A stretch of 49,752 nucleotides of DNA from Bacteroidales bacterium (GCA_027064095.1 JAMOQI010000033.1:1-49752), one strand, 5' to 3'. Shown: positions 8,970 to 19,229, numbered from the stretch's first letter. Made by a program: numbers and translations. Notes: generated from the letters alone by a model not told the origin.

Positions 8970-9008
8970 TGTATTCCCTTTTAAAAGATTTAGTTTGCTT
9001 GTTAACGA

Positions 9009-9016
9009 CAAAACTA
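9009..9016 (-). promoter_or_regulatory. -7 element (TAGTTTTG) for porQ
   Basis: On the minus strand, TAGTTTTG (9016-9009) matches TAnnTTTG. It overlaps the first possible TTG start at 9011 and supports the later start at 8969. Confidence 0.4.
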
Positions 9017-9061
9017 AATTATTATTTTATAATGATACATATTAATTATTAATTTCGCGTC

Positions 9062-9862
9062 ATGGGTATTTTAAATGCAATTTATTGGAATGTTTCTCCT
9101 GAAATTTTTAGTTTAGGGCCATTTAGCATACGTTATTATGGGCTACTTTTTGCTGGTGGTTTTATGATTAGTTTTTATATGGTGCAGAAGTTTTATAAAG
9201 ACGCTGGTTTAGATCCTGTGGAAGTAGATAAACTAACAATTTATACGGTTATTGGTGCTGTATTAGGAGCTAGGTTTGGCCATGTGTTTTTTTATGAATC
9301 AGATTATTACCTTCAAAATCCAAGCGAAATTTTAAAAGTATGGCATGGTGGATTAGCTAGCCATGGCGGTGTTATAGGAATAGTTATTTCTACTTGGCTT
9401 TATTCTAGAAAATATAAACGCCCTTATCTTTGGGTATTGGATAGATTAGTAGTGCCTTCAGCACTTACCGGAAGTTTAATTAGGCTGGGAAACCTTATGA
9501 ATTCCGAAATCTATGGACATGAAACTTCACTTCCATGGGGATTTGTTTTTTTACAGAATGGTGAGACAGTCCCTAAGCATCCCACTCAAATTTATGAATC
9601 GCTGGCATATTTAATAATTTTTGTATTTTTGTATTATCTCTATAAGAGAAATGGTGGTAAAATACATCGAGGAATGCTTGTGGGTTGGTTTTTGGTGACA
9701 ATTTTTGGTTTTAGGTTTTTTATTGAGTTAATTAAAAATAATCAGGTTGCTAAAGAAGCTAGTATGACCTTCAATATTGGACAGTGGCTTAGTATTCCTT
9801 TGATTGTTTTTGGAGCAATTCTTTTGTTTTATTCTAAAAAACAAAAGATAGATGTTTTTTAA
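9062..9862 (+). CDS. lgt: Prolipoprotein diacylglyceryl transferase
   Basis: This 266-residue inner-membrane enzyme transfers diacylglycerol from phosphatidylglycerol to the lipobox cysteine of prolipoproteins, the first step of lipoprotein maturation. It has about seven hydrophobic segments. The signature block HGGLASHGGVIG is present, followed by the conserved GSLIRLGNLMNSEIYG with the key arginine and asparagine. The C-terminal GWFLVTIFGFRFFIELIK is also typical. Many lipoproteins in this window (TPR protein, OB-fold protein, GldK, DUF1573 protein) are its expected substrates. It is divergent from porQ and 11 bases upstream of the receiver gene. Confidence 0.97.
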   Translation: MGILNAIYWNVSPEIFSLGPFSIRYYGLLFAGGFMISFYMVQKFYKDAGLDPVEVDKLTIYTVIGAVLGARFGHVFFYESDYYLQNPSEILKVWHGGLASHGGVIGIVISTWLYSRKYKRPYLWVLDRLVVPSALTGSLIRLGNLMNSEIYGHETSLPWGFVFLQNGETVPKHPTQIYESLAYLIIFVFLYYLYKRNGGKIHRGMLVGWFLVTIFGFRFFIELIKNNQVAKEASMTFNIGQWLSIPLIVFGAILLFYSKKQKIDVF

Positions 9863-9873
9863 ATTATAGATTT

Positions 9874-10254
9874 ATGAGTAATTATTTTTGGAAAAGTAAG
9901 AAAATTGTAATAGCTGATGACGATTATATAAATTTTGAATTACTTAAGTTGATGTTAAAAAATACTTCTGTTGAGATAGAACATTTTAAAAATGGACAGT
10001 TAGTTGTAGATTATATACAGGATAATTTTGATGTGGATTTGATAATAATGGACATTCAAATGCCTGTTTTAGATGGGTTTGAGGCTGCTCTTAAACTTAG
10101 AGAAATTAATTATCCAGGTGTTATTCTTGCCTTAACTGCTCTTAATGCTACAAAAGATGCTAAAAAATATAAGGATAATGGGTTTGATGAAATAGTTGAG
10201 AAACCTGTTCGAAGAGAATCTTTTCTTAAGTTATTAGATACGTTTTTAAGTTGA
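9874..10254 (+). CDS. Stand-alone response-regulator receiver protein
   Basis: The 126 residues form a single CheY-like receiver domain with no output domain. Key residues are present: acidic triad DDD (15-17), phospho-acceptor Asp60 in IIMDIQMP, Thr88 in ALTA and Lys110 in VEKP. It lies 11 bases after lgt, so it is probably co-transcribed. No histidine kinase is encoded nearby, so the partner is unknown. The EKP(V)RRESF ending resembles receiver domains of hybrid-kinase phosphorelays. Confidence 0.9.
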   Translation: MSNYFWKSKKIVIADDDYINFELLKLMLKNTSVEIEHFKNGQLVVDYIQDNFDVDLIIMDIQMPVLDGFEAALKLREINYPGVILALTALNATKDAKKYKDNGFDEIVEKPVRRESFLKLLDTFLS

Positions 10255-10273
10255 TTTTTTATTTAAAAACTAA

Positions 10274-10358
10274 TTTCTGTGAGTGAAATATTATGTTGAA
10301 CTGAGATTATTAGTTTTAATTATTCGTTAAGATTATTTGTGAATAATCAGGGTTAATA
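10274..10358 (+). repeat. Dispersed intergenic repeat, copy B
   Basis: This fills the gap between two convergent genes. It shares TTTCTGTGAG, GAAAT, TTATG, GAACTGAG and TTATTAGTTTTA, in order, with 42218-42281. Its right part, with the hairpin GATTATT-TGTG-AATAATC followed by CAGGGTT, is shared nearly base for base with 40921-40947. The hairpin could serve as a weak terminator for either gene. Confidence 0.7.
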
Positions 10359-10364
10359 TGCCTT

Positions 10365-11522
10365 TTACGGGTGCATTAATAATGCAGTGAAAATACCTAA
10401 ATAATTTCCTATAGCATATCCAACTATTCCTACAGTTAAACCACTGATAATTATTGTTCGATTATTCAATGCTCCAGCTACTACCGGTACAAAGGGTGGA
10501 GAACAAATTAATGCTGTTGATGTGATAATAAGTGTGTCAGAGTCTATTTTAAATATCTTCGATAATAATAAATGCAATAAAAGAGAAAGAGTTATTGTAT
10601 AGGAAATATAGAGAAATATTGGCATTGCATCTATGGAAAATTTCTTTAAATCAGCCATAGAAGAAACAACCAAACTGAAAACGAGTATAAAGTACATGCC
10701 TAGTTCGAAAGACTTAGGAGAACGCCTTAATACATTTATAAATGAAGTGCCAATTCCTAAAGTAGTAATTACTAATATTGCTACCATTGTGGAATATTTC
10801 TCAGGTACTATAAAACTAGCCCCTACACCTAATAAAACTACTAAAACAGAAACGCCCAGAATGCCTAACGTAGGAATTAAATTATACTTCTTGAAAAAAT
10901 ATGAGTAATCCTCATTCTGTGAAAATTCCATACTTCTAGTTCCAAATTTTGCTTGATACGAATAACCATATGGTAACCACTTCTTGAAAATTACTTTTCC
11001 AATACTCATTAAAAATAGCAAATAAGCTCCTGAGAATATTAAATCAGAAGTGTGTACCATTAAATATTCACTTGGACTAACATTTAAAGCCTCTTTTATA
11101 GACGCCAAATTTGGAGTACCACCAGTGTATACGCCTACTAATAATCCAGTAATTTTCCATGCGTCTTTTATTAATGGTTCGAAAAAATAATATCCACTGA
11201 CGACAACTAAAAAAACAGAAACCATTCCCAGAATTAAGGATATTACACTTTTACGTGCCATTCTTGTCCAGTTAGAAAAATTTAGGGCTGAAAGCAAAAG
11301 CGGTAATGAAATAAGAATACTTATATTCGATATGTTTTCCTGTACAACATAATTACTATCGTCTAATATTCCTATATTTCCAATTATTAATCCAATTATA
11401 TATACAACTACTACATTACCAGCTTTACGAAGTAATAAAAATTTCCCTGCATAATGTATTACTAAGGCAGGTGTTACTAGGTAAAAAAGGACTAATAGTG
11501 TATTCTGGATGATAGTATTCAT
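10365..11522 (-). CDS. DUF819 family polytopic membrane protein
   Basis: This 385-residue membrane protein has about ten to twelve hydrophobic segments and glycine- and proline-rich loops. Diagnostic pieces are GVYTGGTPNLASIKEALN, in the middle of the protein, and a C-terminal CSPPFVPVVAGALNN block. Both are characteristic of DUF819 (COG5505) proteins, predicted inner-membrane transporters of unknown substrate. It starts at ATG 11522 and its end approaches the convergent receiver gene. No neighbour indicates a substrate. Family assignment is confident; function is unknown. Confidence 0.88.
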   Translation of the reverse strand: MNTIIQNTLLVLFYLVTPALVIHYAGKFLLLRKAGNVVVVYIIGLIIGNIGILDDSNYVVQENISNISILISLPLLLSALNFSNWTRMARKSVISLILGMVSVFLVVVSGYYFFEPLIKDAWKITGLLVGVYTGGTPNLASIKEALNVSPSEYLMVHTSDLIFSGAYLLFLMSIGKVIFKKWLPYGYSYQAKFGTRSMEFSQNEDYSYFFKKYNLIPTLGILGVSVLVVLLGVGASFIVPEKYSTMVAILVITTLGIGTSFINVLRRSPKSFELGMYFILVFSLVVSSMADLKKFSIDAMPIFLYISYTITLSLLLHLLLSKIFKIDSDTLIITSTALICSPPFVPVVAGALNNRTIIISGLTVGIVGYAIGNYLGIFTALLMHP

Positions 11523-11628
11523 ATATTTTGATTATGATAATTTAGAATTCAAATGTACTAAAAAAATATTTTGAAATAAATTTATTTTATAATTACTTCT
11601 TTTGAGTGTATTCTTATGCTTTAATTAT

Positions 11629-11636
11629 TATTTTTG
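11629..11636 (+). promoter_or_regulatory. -7 element (TATTTTTG) for phoH
   Basis: TATTTTTG matches TAnnTTTG and ends 8 bases before ATG 11645, implying a very short leader. TTTG at 11601-11604 is a possible -33, but the spacing (24) is longer than usual. Confidence 0.45.
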
Positions 11637-11644
11637 ACAGCTTA

Positions 11645-12616
11645 ATGGGTAATATGGATAAAGATATAAAAATATTAATTGATGGGCTTAATCCTGTTGA
11701 CTTTTTTGGGGTTAACCACACTAATATTCAGCTTATTGAAGCTGAATTTCCACAGTTGAAAATCATAACAAGAGGAGATGAAATAAAAGCTATTGGTGAT
11801 GATAAGTCATTGGCAGATTTCGAAATTGTAATGCAGAATCTTAAAAACCAGTATAAGAGAAAAGGTATTATTAAGTTGTCAGATATAAAAAACTGTTTTG
11901 CTAGTGATATTGAGGATGGAGAGCTTGTTTTAGAAGAGGAACATGATTCTGAAGTTATAGTACATGGACGCTCTGGTAGAATTATTAAAGCTAGAACAAA
12001 AAATCAAAAGTTATTGGTTCAGGGGATAGAGAAAAATGACGTTCTTTTTGCTATTGGTCCAGCCGGAACCGGAAAAACGTATACTGCTGTGGCTCTCGCT
12101 GTTAGAGCACTTAAAAATAAAGAGATTAAAAGAATAGTTCTTACAAGACCTGCTGTTGAAGCCGGAGAAAATCTTGGATTTTTACCCGGTGATTTAAGAG
12201 ATAAACTTGATCCCTATCTGCAACCTCTTTATGATGCTCTTAGAGATATGATACCACAACAAAAACTTGTGAAATATTTTGAAGATGGAACCATCGAAAT
12301 TGCACCTTTAGCCTTTATGAGAGGCCGTACACTCGATAATGCTTTTGTTATTCTTGATGAGGCCCAAAACACTACTTCTTCTCAACTTAAAATGTTTTTG
12401 ACAAGGATGGGTAGAGATGCAAAATTTATTATAACGGGTGATATAACTCAAATAGATTTACCTAAAAATCAAAAATCTGGATTAGCAGAAGCTCATTCTA
12501 TTCTTAGTAATATTAAAGGTCTAAAATTTATTTTTCTTGATAGTAATGATGTTGTAAGACATAGAATTGTTACTAAAATTATTAATGCATATTCCAATCC
12601 AAATTCTAATAAATAA
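11645..12616 (+). CDS. phoH: PhoH-like ATPase
   Basis: This is an ATPase of the PhoH/YbeZ family. The Walker A motif is GPAGTGKT and the Walker B motif is [11 protein letters not shown]-like N-terminal part precedes it (the [14 protein letters not shown] stretch), and the conserved [15 protein letters not shown] block follows Walker A. Family members are thought to act in RNA metabolism together with YbeY. The open frame begins upstream with GTG 11606, but the -7 element at 11629 makes ATG 11645 (or 11654) the likely start. It is followed after 7 bases by purC, a pairing common in Bacteroidales. Confidence 0.93.
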   Translation: MGNMDKDIKILIDGLNPVDFFGVNHTNIQLIEAEFPQLKIITRGDEIKAIGDDKSLADFEIVMQNLKNQYKRKGIIKLSDIKNCFASDIEDGELVLEEEHDSEVIVHGRSGRIIKARTKNQKLLVQGIEKNDVLFAIGPAGTGKTYTAVALAVRALKNKEIKRIVLTRPAVEAGENLGFLPGDLRDKLDPYLQPLYDALRDMIPQQKLVKYFEDGTIEIAPLAFMRGRTLDNAFVILDEAQNTTSSQLKMFLTRMGRDAKFIITGDITQIDLPKNQKSGLAEAHSILSNIKGLKFIFLDSNDVVRHRIVTKIINAYSNPNSNK

Positions 12617-12623
12617 TAACATT

Positions 12624-13580
12624 ATGGCACAATCTATTGTAAGTACTAAATTTCATTTCTTGAGGCAAAAAAGTCTATATGAAGGTAAAGTTAGAGATGT
12701 ATATAATATCAATGACGAACTACTAGTAATGGTAGTTAGCGATAGGATTTCTGCTTTTGATGTTATACTGCCTAAGGGTATTCCATACAAAGGACAGGTT
12801 TTAAATCAAATTGCAGCAAAATTTTTAGATGCTACAGCAGATATTGTCCCTAATTGGAAACTTGCCGTACCAGATCCTACAGTTACTATTGGTAAAAAAT
12901 GTGACCCATTTCCAATTGAAATGATTATTCGCGGATATTTAACTGGTAGCTCATGGCGTTCATATAATAATGGTTCTAGAAGTATTTGCGGTGTGCCTAT
13001 TCCTGATGGTATGAAGGAACATCAAGCTTTTGAAACTCCTATAATTACTCCAACCACTAAGGCTGAATTGGGTTTCCATGACGAGGATATTTCTAAAGAA
13101 GAAATATTAAAACAAAAATTAGTTAGTGAGGAGGATTATGAAAAATTGGAAGAAATAACATATAAATTATTTCAACGAGGTAGTGAAATGGCAAAAGAGA
13201 AAGGTCTTATTTTGGTTGATACCAAATATGAGTTTGGGAAAATTGGTGATGAAATATATCTGATTGATGAAATTCATACTCCCGATTCCTCCCGATACTT
13301 TTATGCTGATGGATATCAAGAGCGTTTTGATAATGGTGAAAATCAAAAACAACTTTCCAAAGAGTTTGTCAGAGAGTGGCTTATGGAACATGGTTTTCAA
13401 GGTAGGGAAGGCGATGTGATGCCTGATATTACTGATGAATTTGTTAATTCAGTTTCTGATAGATATATTGAACTATATGAAACTATTGTAGGAGAGAAAT
13501 TTGTAAGAGAAGATACTTTTGAAGTAAAAGACAGAGTTTTAAACAATGTTACAGCTTTTCTAGAAACATATTATCGATAA
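12624..13580 (+). CDS. purC: Phosphoribosylaminoimidazole-succinocarboxamide synthase
   Basis: This 318-residue SAICAR synthase joins aspartate to CAIR in purine synthesis using ATP. Conserved elements are [11 protein letters not shown] at the N-terminus, [14 protein letters not shown], the substrate-binding RGYLTGSSW, and [12 protein letters not shown] near the C-terminus. The length is that of the longer PurC class with a C-terminal extension, typical for Bacteroidota. The start at ATG 12624 fits the phoH stop 7 bases before; a longer frame would overlap phoH. No other pur genes are nearby. Confidence 0.97.
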   Translation: MAQSIVSTKFHFLRQKSLYEGKVRDVYNINDELLVMVVSDRISAFDVILPKGIPYKGQVLNQIAAKFLDATADIVPNWKLAVPDPTVTIGKKCDPFPIEMIIRGYLTGSSWRSYNNGSRSICGVPIPDGMKEHQAFETPIITPTTKAELGFHDEDISKEEILKQKLVSEEDYEKLEEITYKLFQRGSEMAKEKGLILVDTKYEFGKIGDEIYLIDEIHTPDSSRYFYADGYQERFDNGENQKQLSKEFVREWLMEHGFQGREGDVMPDITDEFVNSVSDRYIELYETIVGEKFVREDTFEVKDRVLNNVTAFLETYYR

Positions 13581-13624
13581 TGTTGTTTGATTAAATATAA
13601 AAACGTTTAGCTGTTAAAACCTGA

Positions 13625-13775
13625 ATTATGAAAAATAACTTTGTTATGAAATTAAACTGTAATGAATAATAGTAAGTAAGAGATAGTATGACATCGTCGT
13701 GGTGAGGTTTTACAAGCCGGTTAAGTGGTGGGCTATGAAGTAGTTTACCATAGAAAAGATTTTCTAATGCATATT
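13625..13775 (+). repeat. Second intergenic repeat family, copy 2
   Basis: This lies between purC and the ABC ATPase gene. It aligns with 4563-4715 in the same orientation, with shared blocks AATTATG, ACTTTGTT, TGGTGAGG, AGTAG and AGAAAA-ATTTT. It contains short inverted pairs (CTATG/CATAG and GAAAA/TTTTC). There is no convincing coding potential. Identity with the other copy is moderate, so homology is probable but not certain. Confidence 0.45.
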
Positions 13776-13788
13776 TCAGGTTTAATAC

Positions 13789-13796
13789 TATCTTTG
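13789..13796 (+). promoter_or_regulatory. -7 element (TATCTTTG) for the ABC ATPase gene
   Basis: TATCTTTG matches TAnnTTTG. It lies 65 bases upstream of ATG 13862, directly after the intergenic repeat. No clear -33 TTG is seen. Confidence 0.5.
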
Positions 13797-13861
13797 TGAC
13801 TTGTATCTAAAAATATAAAAGTGAAGGTGCAAGAGTAATATTTAAATAACATCCTTAATAA

Positions 13862-14578
13862 ATGAAAATAATTGAAATACAAGATATCAAAAAGCATTTT
13901 AAAGTTGGAACTCAAGTTGTGAAGGCTTTAAAAGGTATTACACTGGATATTTATAAAAATGAATATGTAGGTTTGATGGGTACTTCTGGTTCTGGCAAGT
14001 CTACTTTAATGAATATTCTTGGATGTCTTGATACTCCTACATCAGGGAAATATCAGCTCAATAATAAGATCGTTAGTCAGTTGACAGATAATGAGCTGGC
14101 AGAGATAAGGAATAAAGAAATTGGTTTCGTTTTTCAGACTTTTAATTTATTGCCACGCGCAACTGCACTTGAGAATGTAATATTACCTTTGGTTTACGCT
14201 GGAATGTCTAAAGAGGAGAGGATAGAACGTGCCGTTGAAGTATTAAAACAAGTACAACTAGAAGATAGAATGGACCATAAACCTAATGAGCTTTCTGGTG
14301 GACAACGTCAAAGGGTTGCAGTAGCTCGTGCTCTTGTTAATAAGCCTTCTATTATTTTAGCTGATGAACCAACAGGAAACTTAGACTCTAAGACTTCTAT
14401 TGAGATAATGGGACTTTTTGAAGAAATTCATAATGCTGGTAATACCGTTATTGTTGTTACTCATGAGGAAGATATTGCAGAGCATACACATCGAATAATT
14501 CGTTTAAAGGATGGATTAATCGAAAAAGAAGAAATAAACACAAATCCTAAAAGTGCTTTGGTGGAATTACAAGCATGA
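13862..14578 (+). CDS. ABC transporter ATP-binding protein, MacB/LolD type
   Basis: The 238-residue ATPase carries Walker A GTSGSGKS (40-47), a [17 protein letters not shown]-loop region, the LSGGQ signature (144-148), Walker B ILADEP (165-170) and the switch histidine in VTHEED. The Q-loop region and the IRLKDGLI ending place it in the MacB/LolD/FtsE group, which works with FtsX-like permeases in envelope transport. No permease gene is adjacent, so this is an orphan ATPase that must pair with a permease encoded elsewhere. The adenosyltransferase gene follows after 26 bases and may be co-transcribed. Confidence 0.93.
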   Translation: MKIIEIQDIKKHFKVGTQVVKALKGITLDIYKNEYVGLMGTSGSGKSTLMNILGCLDTPTSGKYQLNNKIVSQLTDNELAEIRNKEIGFVFQTFNLLPRATALENVILPLVYAGMSKEERIERAVEVLKQVQLEDRMDHKPNELSGGQRQRVAVARALVNKPSIILADEPTGNLDSKTSIEIMGLFEEIHNAGNTVIVVTHEEDIAEHTHRIIRLKDGLIEKEEINTNPKSALVELQA

Positions 14579-14604
14579 CATTTTAATAATCTAATTAGTT
14601 TATT

Positions 14605-15171
14605 ATGAGTAAACAAAATTTTAAAGTTTATACTAAAGGGGGGGATAAAGGAATGACTTCCTTGATAGGAGGTAGAAGAGTGCAAAAGTATGATCTCCAA
14701 GTGGAAGCATATGGCACTGTGGATGAATTAAAATCATATACCGCTTTGGTTTATGATTATACTGATGATTTACTTAGTAAGAAAAACCTATTAATAATTA
14801 TTGAAAAATTATTTATTGCTGAAAGCCTTATTGCTTGTGATACATACGAAGATCAAATAAAGATGCCTCAGCTTTATGAGAATGATGTGGAATTTCTTGA
14901 AAGGGATATTGATAGAATGACAAAGGATTTACAACCACTCAATGCTTTTATTTTACCTGGTGGACATCCATTAATTTCTCAGATTCATATTTGTAGGTCA
15001 ATTTGTAGAAGAGCGGAACGCGCTTATTTAAGATATGCTGAAAATGCCGAAGTAATTCCTATAGTTCAACATTACCTTAATAGACTTAGCGATTATTACT
15101 TTACTTTAGCAAGATACACTGCTGTATTATTAAAAATAGATGAAATTTTATGGCTGCCAAATAAACGATAA
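14605..15171 (+). CDS. Cob(I)alamin adenosyltransferase, PduO type
   Basis: This 188-residue enzyme makes adenosylcobalamin from cob(I)alamin and ATP. The N-terminal ATP-binding motif YTKGGDKGMTSLIGG is present, followed by YDLQVEAYGTVDEL, and the C-terminal helix with CRSICRRAERAYL, all diagnostic of the PduO/CobO-type trimeric fold. No other cobalamin genes are near. In Bacteroidales this gene commonly precedes a DUF2795 gene and secA, exactly as here. The enzyme probably serves a B12-dependent mutase encoded elsewhere; that is an inference. Confidence 0.93.
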   Translation: MSKQNFKVYTKGGDKGMTSLIGGRRVQKYDLQVEAYGTVDELKSYTALVYDYTDDLLSKKNLLIIIEKLFIAESLIACDTYEDQIKMPQLYENDVEFLERDIDRMTKDLQPLNAFILPGGHPLISQIHICRSICRRAERAYLRYAENAEVIPIVQHYLNRLSDYYFTLARYTAVLLKIDEILWLPNKR

Positions 15172-15216
15172 GGGTTAATAGACAGATAATCAGATGTATA
15201 TGTAATTATTTTTTTC

Positions 15217-15246
15217 TTGTTTAATTCAAATATAATACTACTTTTG
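15217..15246 (+). promoter_or_regulatory. Bacteroidota-type promoter for the DUF2795 gene
   Basis: TTG (15217-15219) and TACTTTTG (15239-15246) are separated by 19 bases, a near-perfect match to the -33/-7 consensus. The predicted transcript starts about 25-30 bases before ATG 15280. Confidence 0.75.
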
Positions 15247-15279
15247 CAGAAATTATAAATAACTATAAAAATATAGCTT

Positions 15280-15501
15280 ATGTATTGGACACTTGAATTG
15301 GCTTCTAAATTGGAAGATGCTCCTTGGCCAGCTACCAAGGACGAACTTATTGATTTTGCACTACGTTCTGGTGCACCTATGGAGGTAATAGAGAATTTGA
15401 GAGAAGTAGAAGATGAAGGTGAGCAATATGATAGTATTGAAGACCTTTGGCCTGATTATCCTACTAAAGAGGACTTCTTTTTTCATGAAGATGAGTATTA
15501 A
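15280..15501 (+). CDS. Small acidic DUF2795 protein
   Basis: This is a 73-residue acidic protein. The conserved elements are PWPATKDELIDFALRSGAP, then VIENL, a central acidic stretch and the C-terminal WPDYPTKEDFFFHEDEY, which match DUF2795 proteins conserved in Bacteroidota. The function is unknown. It has its own promoter and a strong terminator, so it is a single-gene unit between the adenosyltransferase gene and secA. Its conservation and compact, independent transcription suggest a regulatory or chaperone-like role, but nothing in the sequence proves it. Confidence 0.88.
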   Translation: MYWTLELASKLEDAPWPATKDELIDFALRSGAPMEVIENLREVEDEGEQYDSIEDLWPDYPTKEDFFFHEDEY

Positions 15502-15525
15502 TATTCATTTTTTTATAAAAGATTT

Positions 15526-15552
15526 AAGGGACTTATGTCCCTTTATTTTTTT
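15526..15552 (+). terminator. Terminator after the DUF2795 gene
   Basis: AAGGGAC pairs with GTCCCTT around a TTAT loop and is followed by TATTTTTTT. It is a classic intrinsic terminator 24 bases past the stop codon. Confidence 0.88.
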
Positions 15553-15608
15553 GACTCTGACTTAATGGCATTAGCTATTAGTTTGATTTTATTGCTATTA
15601 ATTAAAAA

Positions 15609-15640
15609 TTGAATTAATAACTCATTTTGTCTTATTTTTG
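15609..15640 (+). promoter_or_regulatory. Bacteroidota-type promoter for secA
   Basis: TTG (15609-15611) and TATTTTTG (15633-15640) are 21 bases apart, matching the -33/-7 consensus. They lie 35 bases upstream of ATG 15676. Confidence 0.7.
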
Positions 15641-15675
15641 CTAGTTAGCATATTTTATATAAATACCAAGAATTG

Positions 15676-18600
15676 ATGTTAAGTTTCATAAGTAAAATGT
15701 TCGGTACTAAATCTGACAAAGATATTAAGGCTATTATGCCAATTGTAAATGCAGTTTTAAAAGCCGAAAAAGAATTAGCTCATTTAAGTAATGATGAGCT
15801 TAGAGCCAAAACACTAGATTTTAAGAAAATTATTTCTGATGCTGTTGCTGCAGAGCAAGCTGAAATTGAAAGTATAAAAAATAAGATTGCCGCAAATCCT
15901 ACAATGAATATAGTTGAAAAAGATGAATTGTGGCAAAAAGTAGATTCTATTGAAGAGATAATAACATCTAAAATAGAAGTTGTTTTAGATGAAATATTAC
16001 CTCAAGCTTTTGCTGTAGTTAAAGAAACAGCACGTAGATTTACAGAAAATGAATTATTAGAAGTTACGGTTACAGAACATGATAGAGCTTTAGCTACAAA
16101 ATTTGATAATATAAATATTGATGGAGATAAAGCTTTCTATGGTAATTCATGGACTGCCGGTGGTGTGAAGGTAAAATGGGATATGATTCACTATGATGTA
16201 CAAATCATTGGTGGTGTTGTTTTGCATCAGGGTAAGATTGCAGAGATGGCTACAGGTGAAGGTAAAACATTAGTGGCAACTCTTCCTCTTTATTTAAATG
16301 CCCTTTCTGGAAAGGGAGTTCATGTGGTTACCGTAAATGATTACCTTGCCAAAAGGGACTCAGAATGGATGGGGATGTTATTAGAGTTTCATGGATTAAG
16401 TGTTGACTGTATCGATAATCATCAACCAAATACTCAAGCTCGTCGTGATGCTTATCTAGCAGATGTAACCTACGGTACTAATAATGAATTTGGTTTCGAT
16501 TACCTTAGAGATAATATGGCAACAGAAATGTCTGAACTGGTACAGCGTAAACCAAATTATTCTATAGTGGATGAGGTTGACTCCGTTTTAATTGATGATG
16601 CTCGTACTCCACTTATTATTTCAGGTCCTACACCTCGTGGTGATCATCAAGAATTTGATGAACTAAAGCCATTGGTTAGTAAGTTGTATTCTGTACAAAA
16701 ACAAATGGTTACCAGGATTCTCGCAGAAGCAAAGAAACTTATTAACTCTGATGATGGCGATAAGCAAAAAGAAGGCTTTATAAAGCTTTTTAGGGCTTAT
16801 AGAGGTTTGCCAAAAAACAAACCTTTGATTAAGTTTTTATCTGAACCGGGAATTAGAACTGGTATGCAAAAGACAGAAAACTTTTATATGGCTGAACAAA
16901 ATAAAAATATGCACATCATTGATGATGAACTTTATTTTGTTATAGAGGAAAAACAAAATTCTATCGACCTTACTGATAAGGGTATTGATATGATTACAGA
17001 AATGACCGGTGATCCTAATTTCTATATTCTTCCGGACATTGCTGTTAGCCTAAACGAAATTGATAACAGCGATATATCAGATAAAGAAAAAGCAGAACAA
17101 AAAAGTAAAATATTACAAGAATATAGTATCAAAACTGAGCGTGTTCATACTATGAATCAATTATTTAAGGCTTATGCTTTATTTGAACTTAATGTTGAAT
17201 ACGTTATTATTGATAATAAAATTAAAATTGTTGATGAACAGACTGGTCGTATAATGGAAGGCCGTAGATATTCCGATGGACTTCATCAAGCAATTGAAGC
17301 TAAAGAAAATGTGAAAGTTGAAGCTGCTACTCAAACTTATGCCACAATTACATTGCAGAACTATTTTCGCATGTATAATAAATTAGCGGGTATGACTGGT
17401 ACTGCCGAGACGGAGGCTGGTGAACTTTGGGATATTTATAAACTTGATGTTACTGTAATACCTACAAATAGACCAATTGCTAGATTAGACCACGAAGACT
17501 TAGTTTATAAAACTGTTAGAGAAAAATATGCTGCAGTAATTAAAGAAACAAATGCCCTAGTTAAATCTGGTCGGCCAGTGCTTATTGGTACAACTTCAGT
17601 GGAGATATCAGAATTGTTGAGCCGTATGCTTAACAGACAAAATATTAAGCATAATGTTCTGAATGCTAAGTTACACCAGAAAGAAGCCGATATTGTAGCT
17701 GAGGCCGGACTTGCTGGTAATGTTACTATTGCCACTAATATGGCTGGTCGTGGTACTGATATTAAATTGGGAACAGGGGTTAAAGAAGCTGGTGGTCTTG
17801 CTATTATTGGTACAGAAAGACATGAGTCTCGTCGTGTTGACCGTCAGTTGAGAGGTCGAGCTGGTCGTCAAGGTGACCCTGGTTCTTCTCAGTTTTATGT
17901 TTCTCTCGAGGATAATCTAATGCGCCTTTTTGGCTCTGAAAGAATTGCTTCCGTAATGGATAAAATGGGGCTTGAAGAAGGCGAAGTGATACAGCATTCA
18001 ATGATTTCTAAATCTATAGAAAGAGCTCAAAAGAAAGTTGAAGAAAATAACTTTGGTATCAGAAAAAGATTACTTGAGTACGATGATGTTATGAACTCTC
18101 AGCGTACAGTGATTTATAAAAAGAGATTCCATGCCCTTAATGGAGAGAGACTTGCTCTTGATATCTCAAATATGATTTATGATCTTTCTGAATCTGTTGT
18201 TATACAAAATCAGGAAAATAGAGATTTTGAAGGTTTTGAGATTGATTTGGTTCGTAACTTAGGTATTGAAGCTCCTTTTGATGAGAAACAATTTATGCAG
18301 CTTAAGGCTGATAAAATGATTCAAGAGATTTTTGAACTTGCTTATACAAATTATAAACTTAAATCAGAAAGGATTGCTAAAGAAACATTTCCTGTAATTG
18401 AAAATGTTTATAAAAATGAAGGCCATAGATACAGAAATATTGCCATCCCTATTACTGATGGAATCAAAACAATGGATATTGTAGCTAATTTAGAAAAGTC
18501 TGTAGAAACTGGTGGTCAGGAAGTAATTGTTGCTATTGAGAAGATGGTAAGCTTAAAAGTTATTGATAACGCTTGGAAAGAGCATCTCCGTGAAATGGAT

Positions 18601-18987
18601 GACCTTAAGCAATCAGTACAAAATGCATCTTACGAACAGAAAGACCCTCTGTTAATTTATAAATTTGAATCGTTTGAATTGTTTAATCAGATGCTTAATA
18701 GAATTAATAGAGAAATTGTTTCTTTCCTTATTAAATGTGACTTGACAGCCAATAAAGAGGTTCAGATAGAGTCTGATTTCAAACCTGCTAGTTTTGATGC
18801 AAGTAAACTACAAACTGGTAGAACAGAAATTGGTAGTAATAATGGTGCTGGTAACCCAAATAAGTTTGGACATCAAACACAGCAACAACAAGTTACTCAA
18901 CCTATTGTAAAAGAGAAGAAGGTTGGTAGAAACGATCCTTGTCCTTGTGGTAGTGGTAAAAAGTATAAGCATTGTCATGGTAGATAA
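15676..18987 (+). CDS. secA: Preprotein translocase ATPase SecA
   Basis: This 1103-residue motor drives secretory proteins through SecYEG. Visible motifs are Walker A in [11 protein letters not shown], the DEAD-like [17 protein letters not shown], the conserved [32 protein letters not shown] and [13 protein letters not shown]. The C-terminus carries the zinc-binding [14 protein letters not shown] (C-x-C-x(8)-C-H), which contacts SecB-like partners or membrane lipids. The protein is about 200 residues longer than E. coli SecA. The extra length lies partly in an insertion in the first nucleotide-binding domain (roughly residues 230-330), common in Bacteroidota. The preceding TTG is a less likely start than ATG 15676. 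A promoter lies upstream and a terminator follows. Confidence 0.99.
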   Translation: MLSFISKMFGTKSDKDIKAIMPIVNAVLKAEKELAHLSNDELRAKTLDFKKIISDAVAAEQAEIESIKNKIAANPTMNIVEKDELWQKVDSIEEIITSKIEVVLDEILPQAFAVVKETARRFTENELLEVTVTEHDRALATKFDNINIDGDKAFYGNSWTAGGVKVKWDMIHYDVQIIGGVVLHQGKIAEMATGEGKTLVATLPLYLNALSGKGVHVVTVNDYLAKRDSEWMGMLLEFHGLSVDCIDNHQPNTQARRDAYLADVTYGTNNEFGFDYLRDNMATEMSELVQRKPNYSIVDEVDSVLIDDARTPLIISGPTPRGDHQEFDELKPLVSKLYSVQKQMVTRILAEAKKLINSDDGDKQKEGFIKLFRAYRGLPKNKPLIKFLSEPGIRTGMQKTENFYMAEQNKNMHIIDDELYFVIEEKQNSIDLTDKGIDMITEMTGDPNFYILPDIAVSLNEIDNSDISDKEKAEQKSKILQEYSIKTERVHTMNQLFKAYALFELNVEYVIIDNKIKIVDEQTGRIMEGRRYSDGLHQAIEAKENVKVEAATQTYATITLQNYFRMYNKLAGMTGTAETEAGELWDIYKLDVTVIPTNRPIARLDHEDLVYKTVREKYAAVIKETNALVKSGRPVLIGTTSVEISELLSRMLNRQNIKHNVLNAKLHQKEADIVAEAGLAGNVTIATNMAGRGTDIKLGTGVKEAGGLAIIGTERHESRRVDRQLRGRAGRQGDPGSSQFYVSLEDNLMRLFGSERIASVMDKMGLEEGEVIQHSMISKSIERAQKKVEENNFGIRKRLLEYDDVMNSQRTVIYKKRFHALNGERLALDISNMIYDLSESVVIQNQENRDFEGFEIDLVRNLGIEAPFDEKQFMQLKADKMIQEIFELAYTNYKLKSERIAKETFPVIENVYKNEGHRYRNIAIPITDGIKTMDIVANLEKSVETGGQEVIVAIEKMVSLKVIDNAWKEHLREMDDLKQSVQNASYEQKDPLLIYKFESFELFNQMLNRINREIVSFLIKCDLTANKEVQIESDFKPASFDASKLQTGRTEIGSNNGAGNPNKFGHQTQQQQVTQPIVKEKKVGRNDPCPCGSGKKYKHCHGR

Positions 18988-19188
18988 ATTGGTGTTTTAA
19001 ACTCGCATTATAGAACTATATAAAAAGTAGGAATAAATATTTAATCTAATAGTATAGCAAAAAAACTATAAATATAATGGTGAGATTATTTCATATAAAA
19101 TTAAAAAATCGCTACTGAAGAATTATGAGTATGTTAGCGTTTAGTTAAATGGACTAATTTAGGGTAAAACCAATTTGATATAAATAGA

Positions 19189-19229
19189 AGCCTCACTAAA
19201 TATTGATGTTTTTTAGTGAGGCTTTTTTT
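19189..19229 (+). terminator. Terminator after secA
   Basis: AGCCTCACTAAA pairs perfectly with TTTAGTGAGGCT around an 11-base loop and is followed by TTTTTT. It sits 200 bases past secA; the stretch between (18988-19188) shows nothing recognisable. It separates secA from the convergent barrel gene. Confidence 0.88.
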
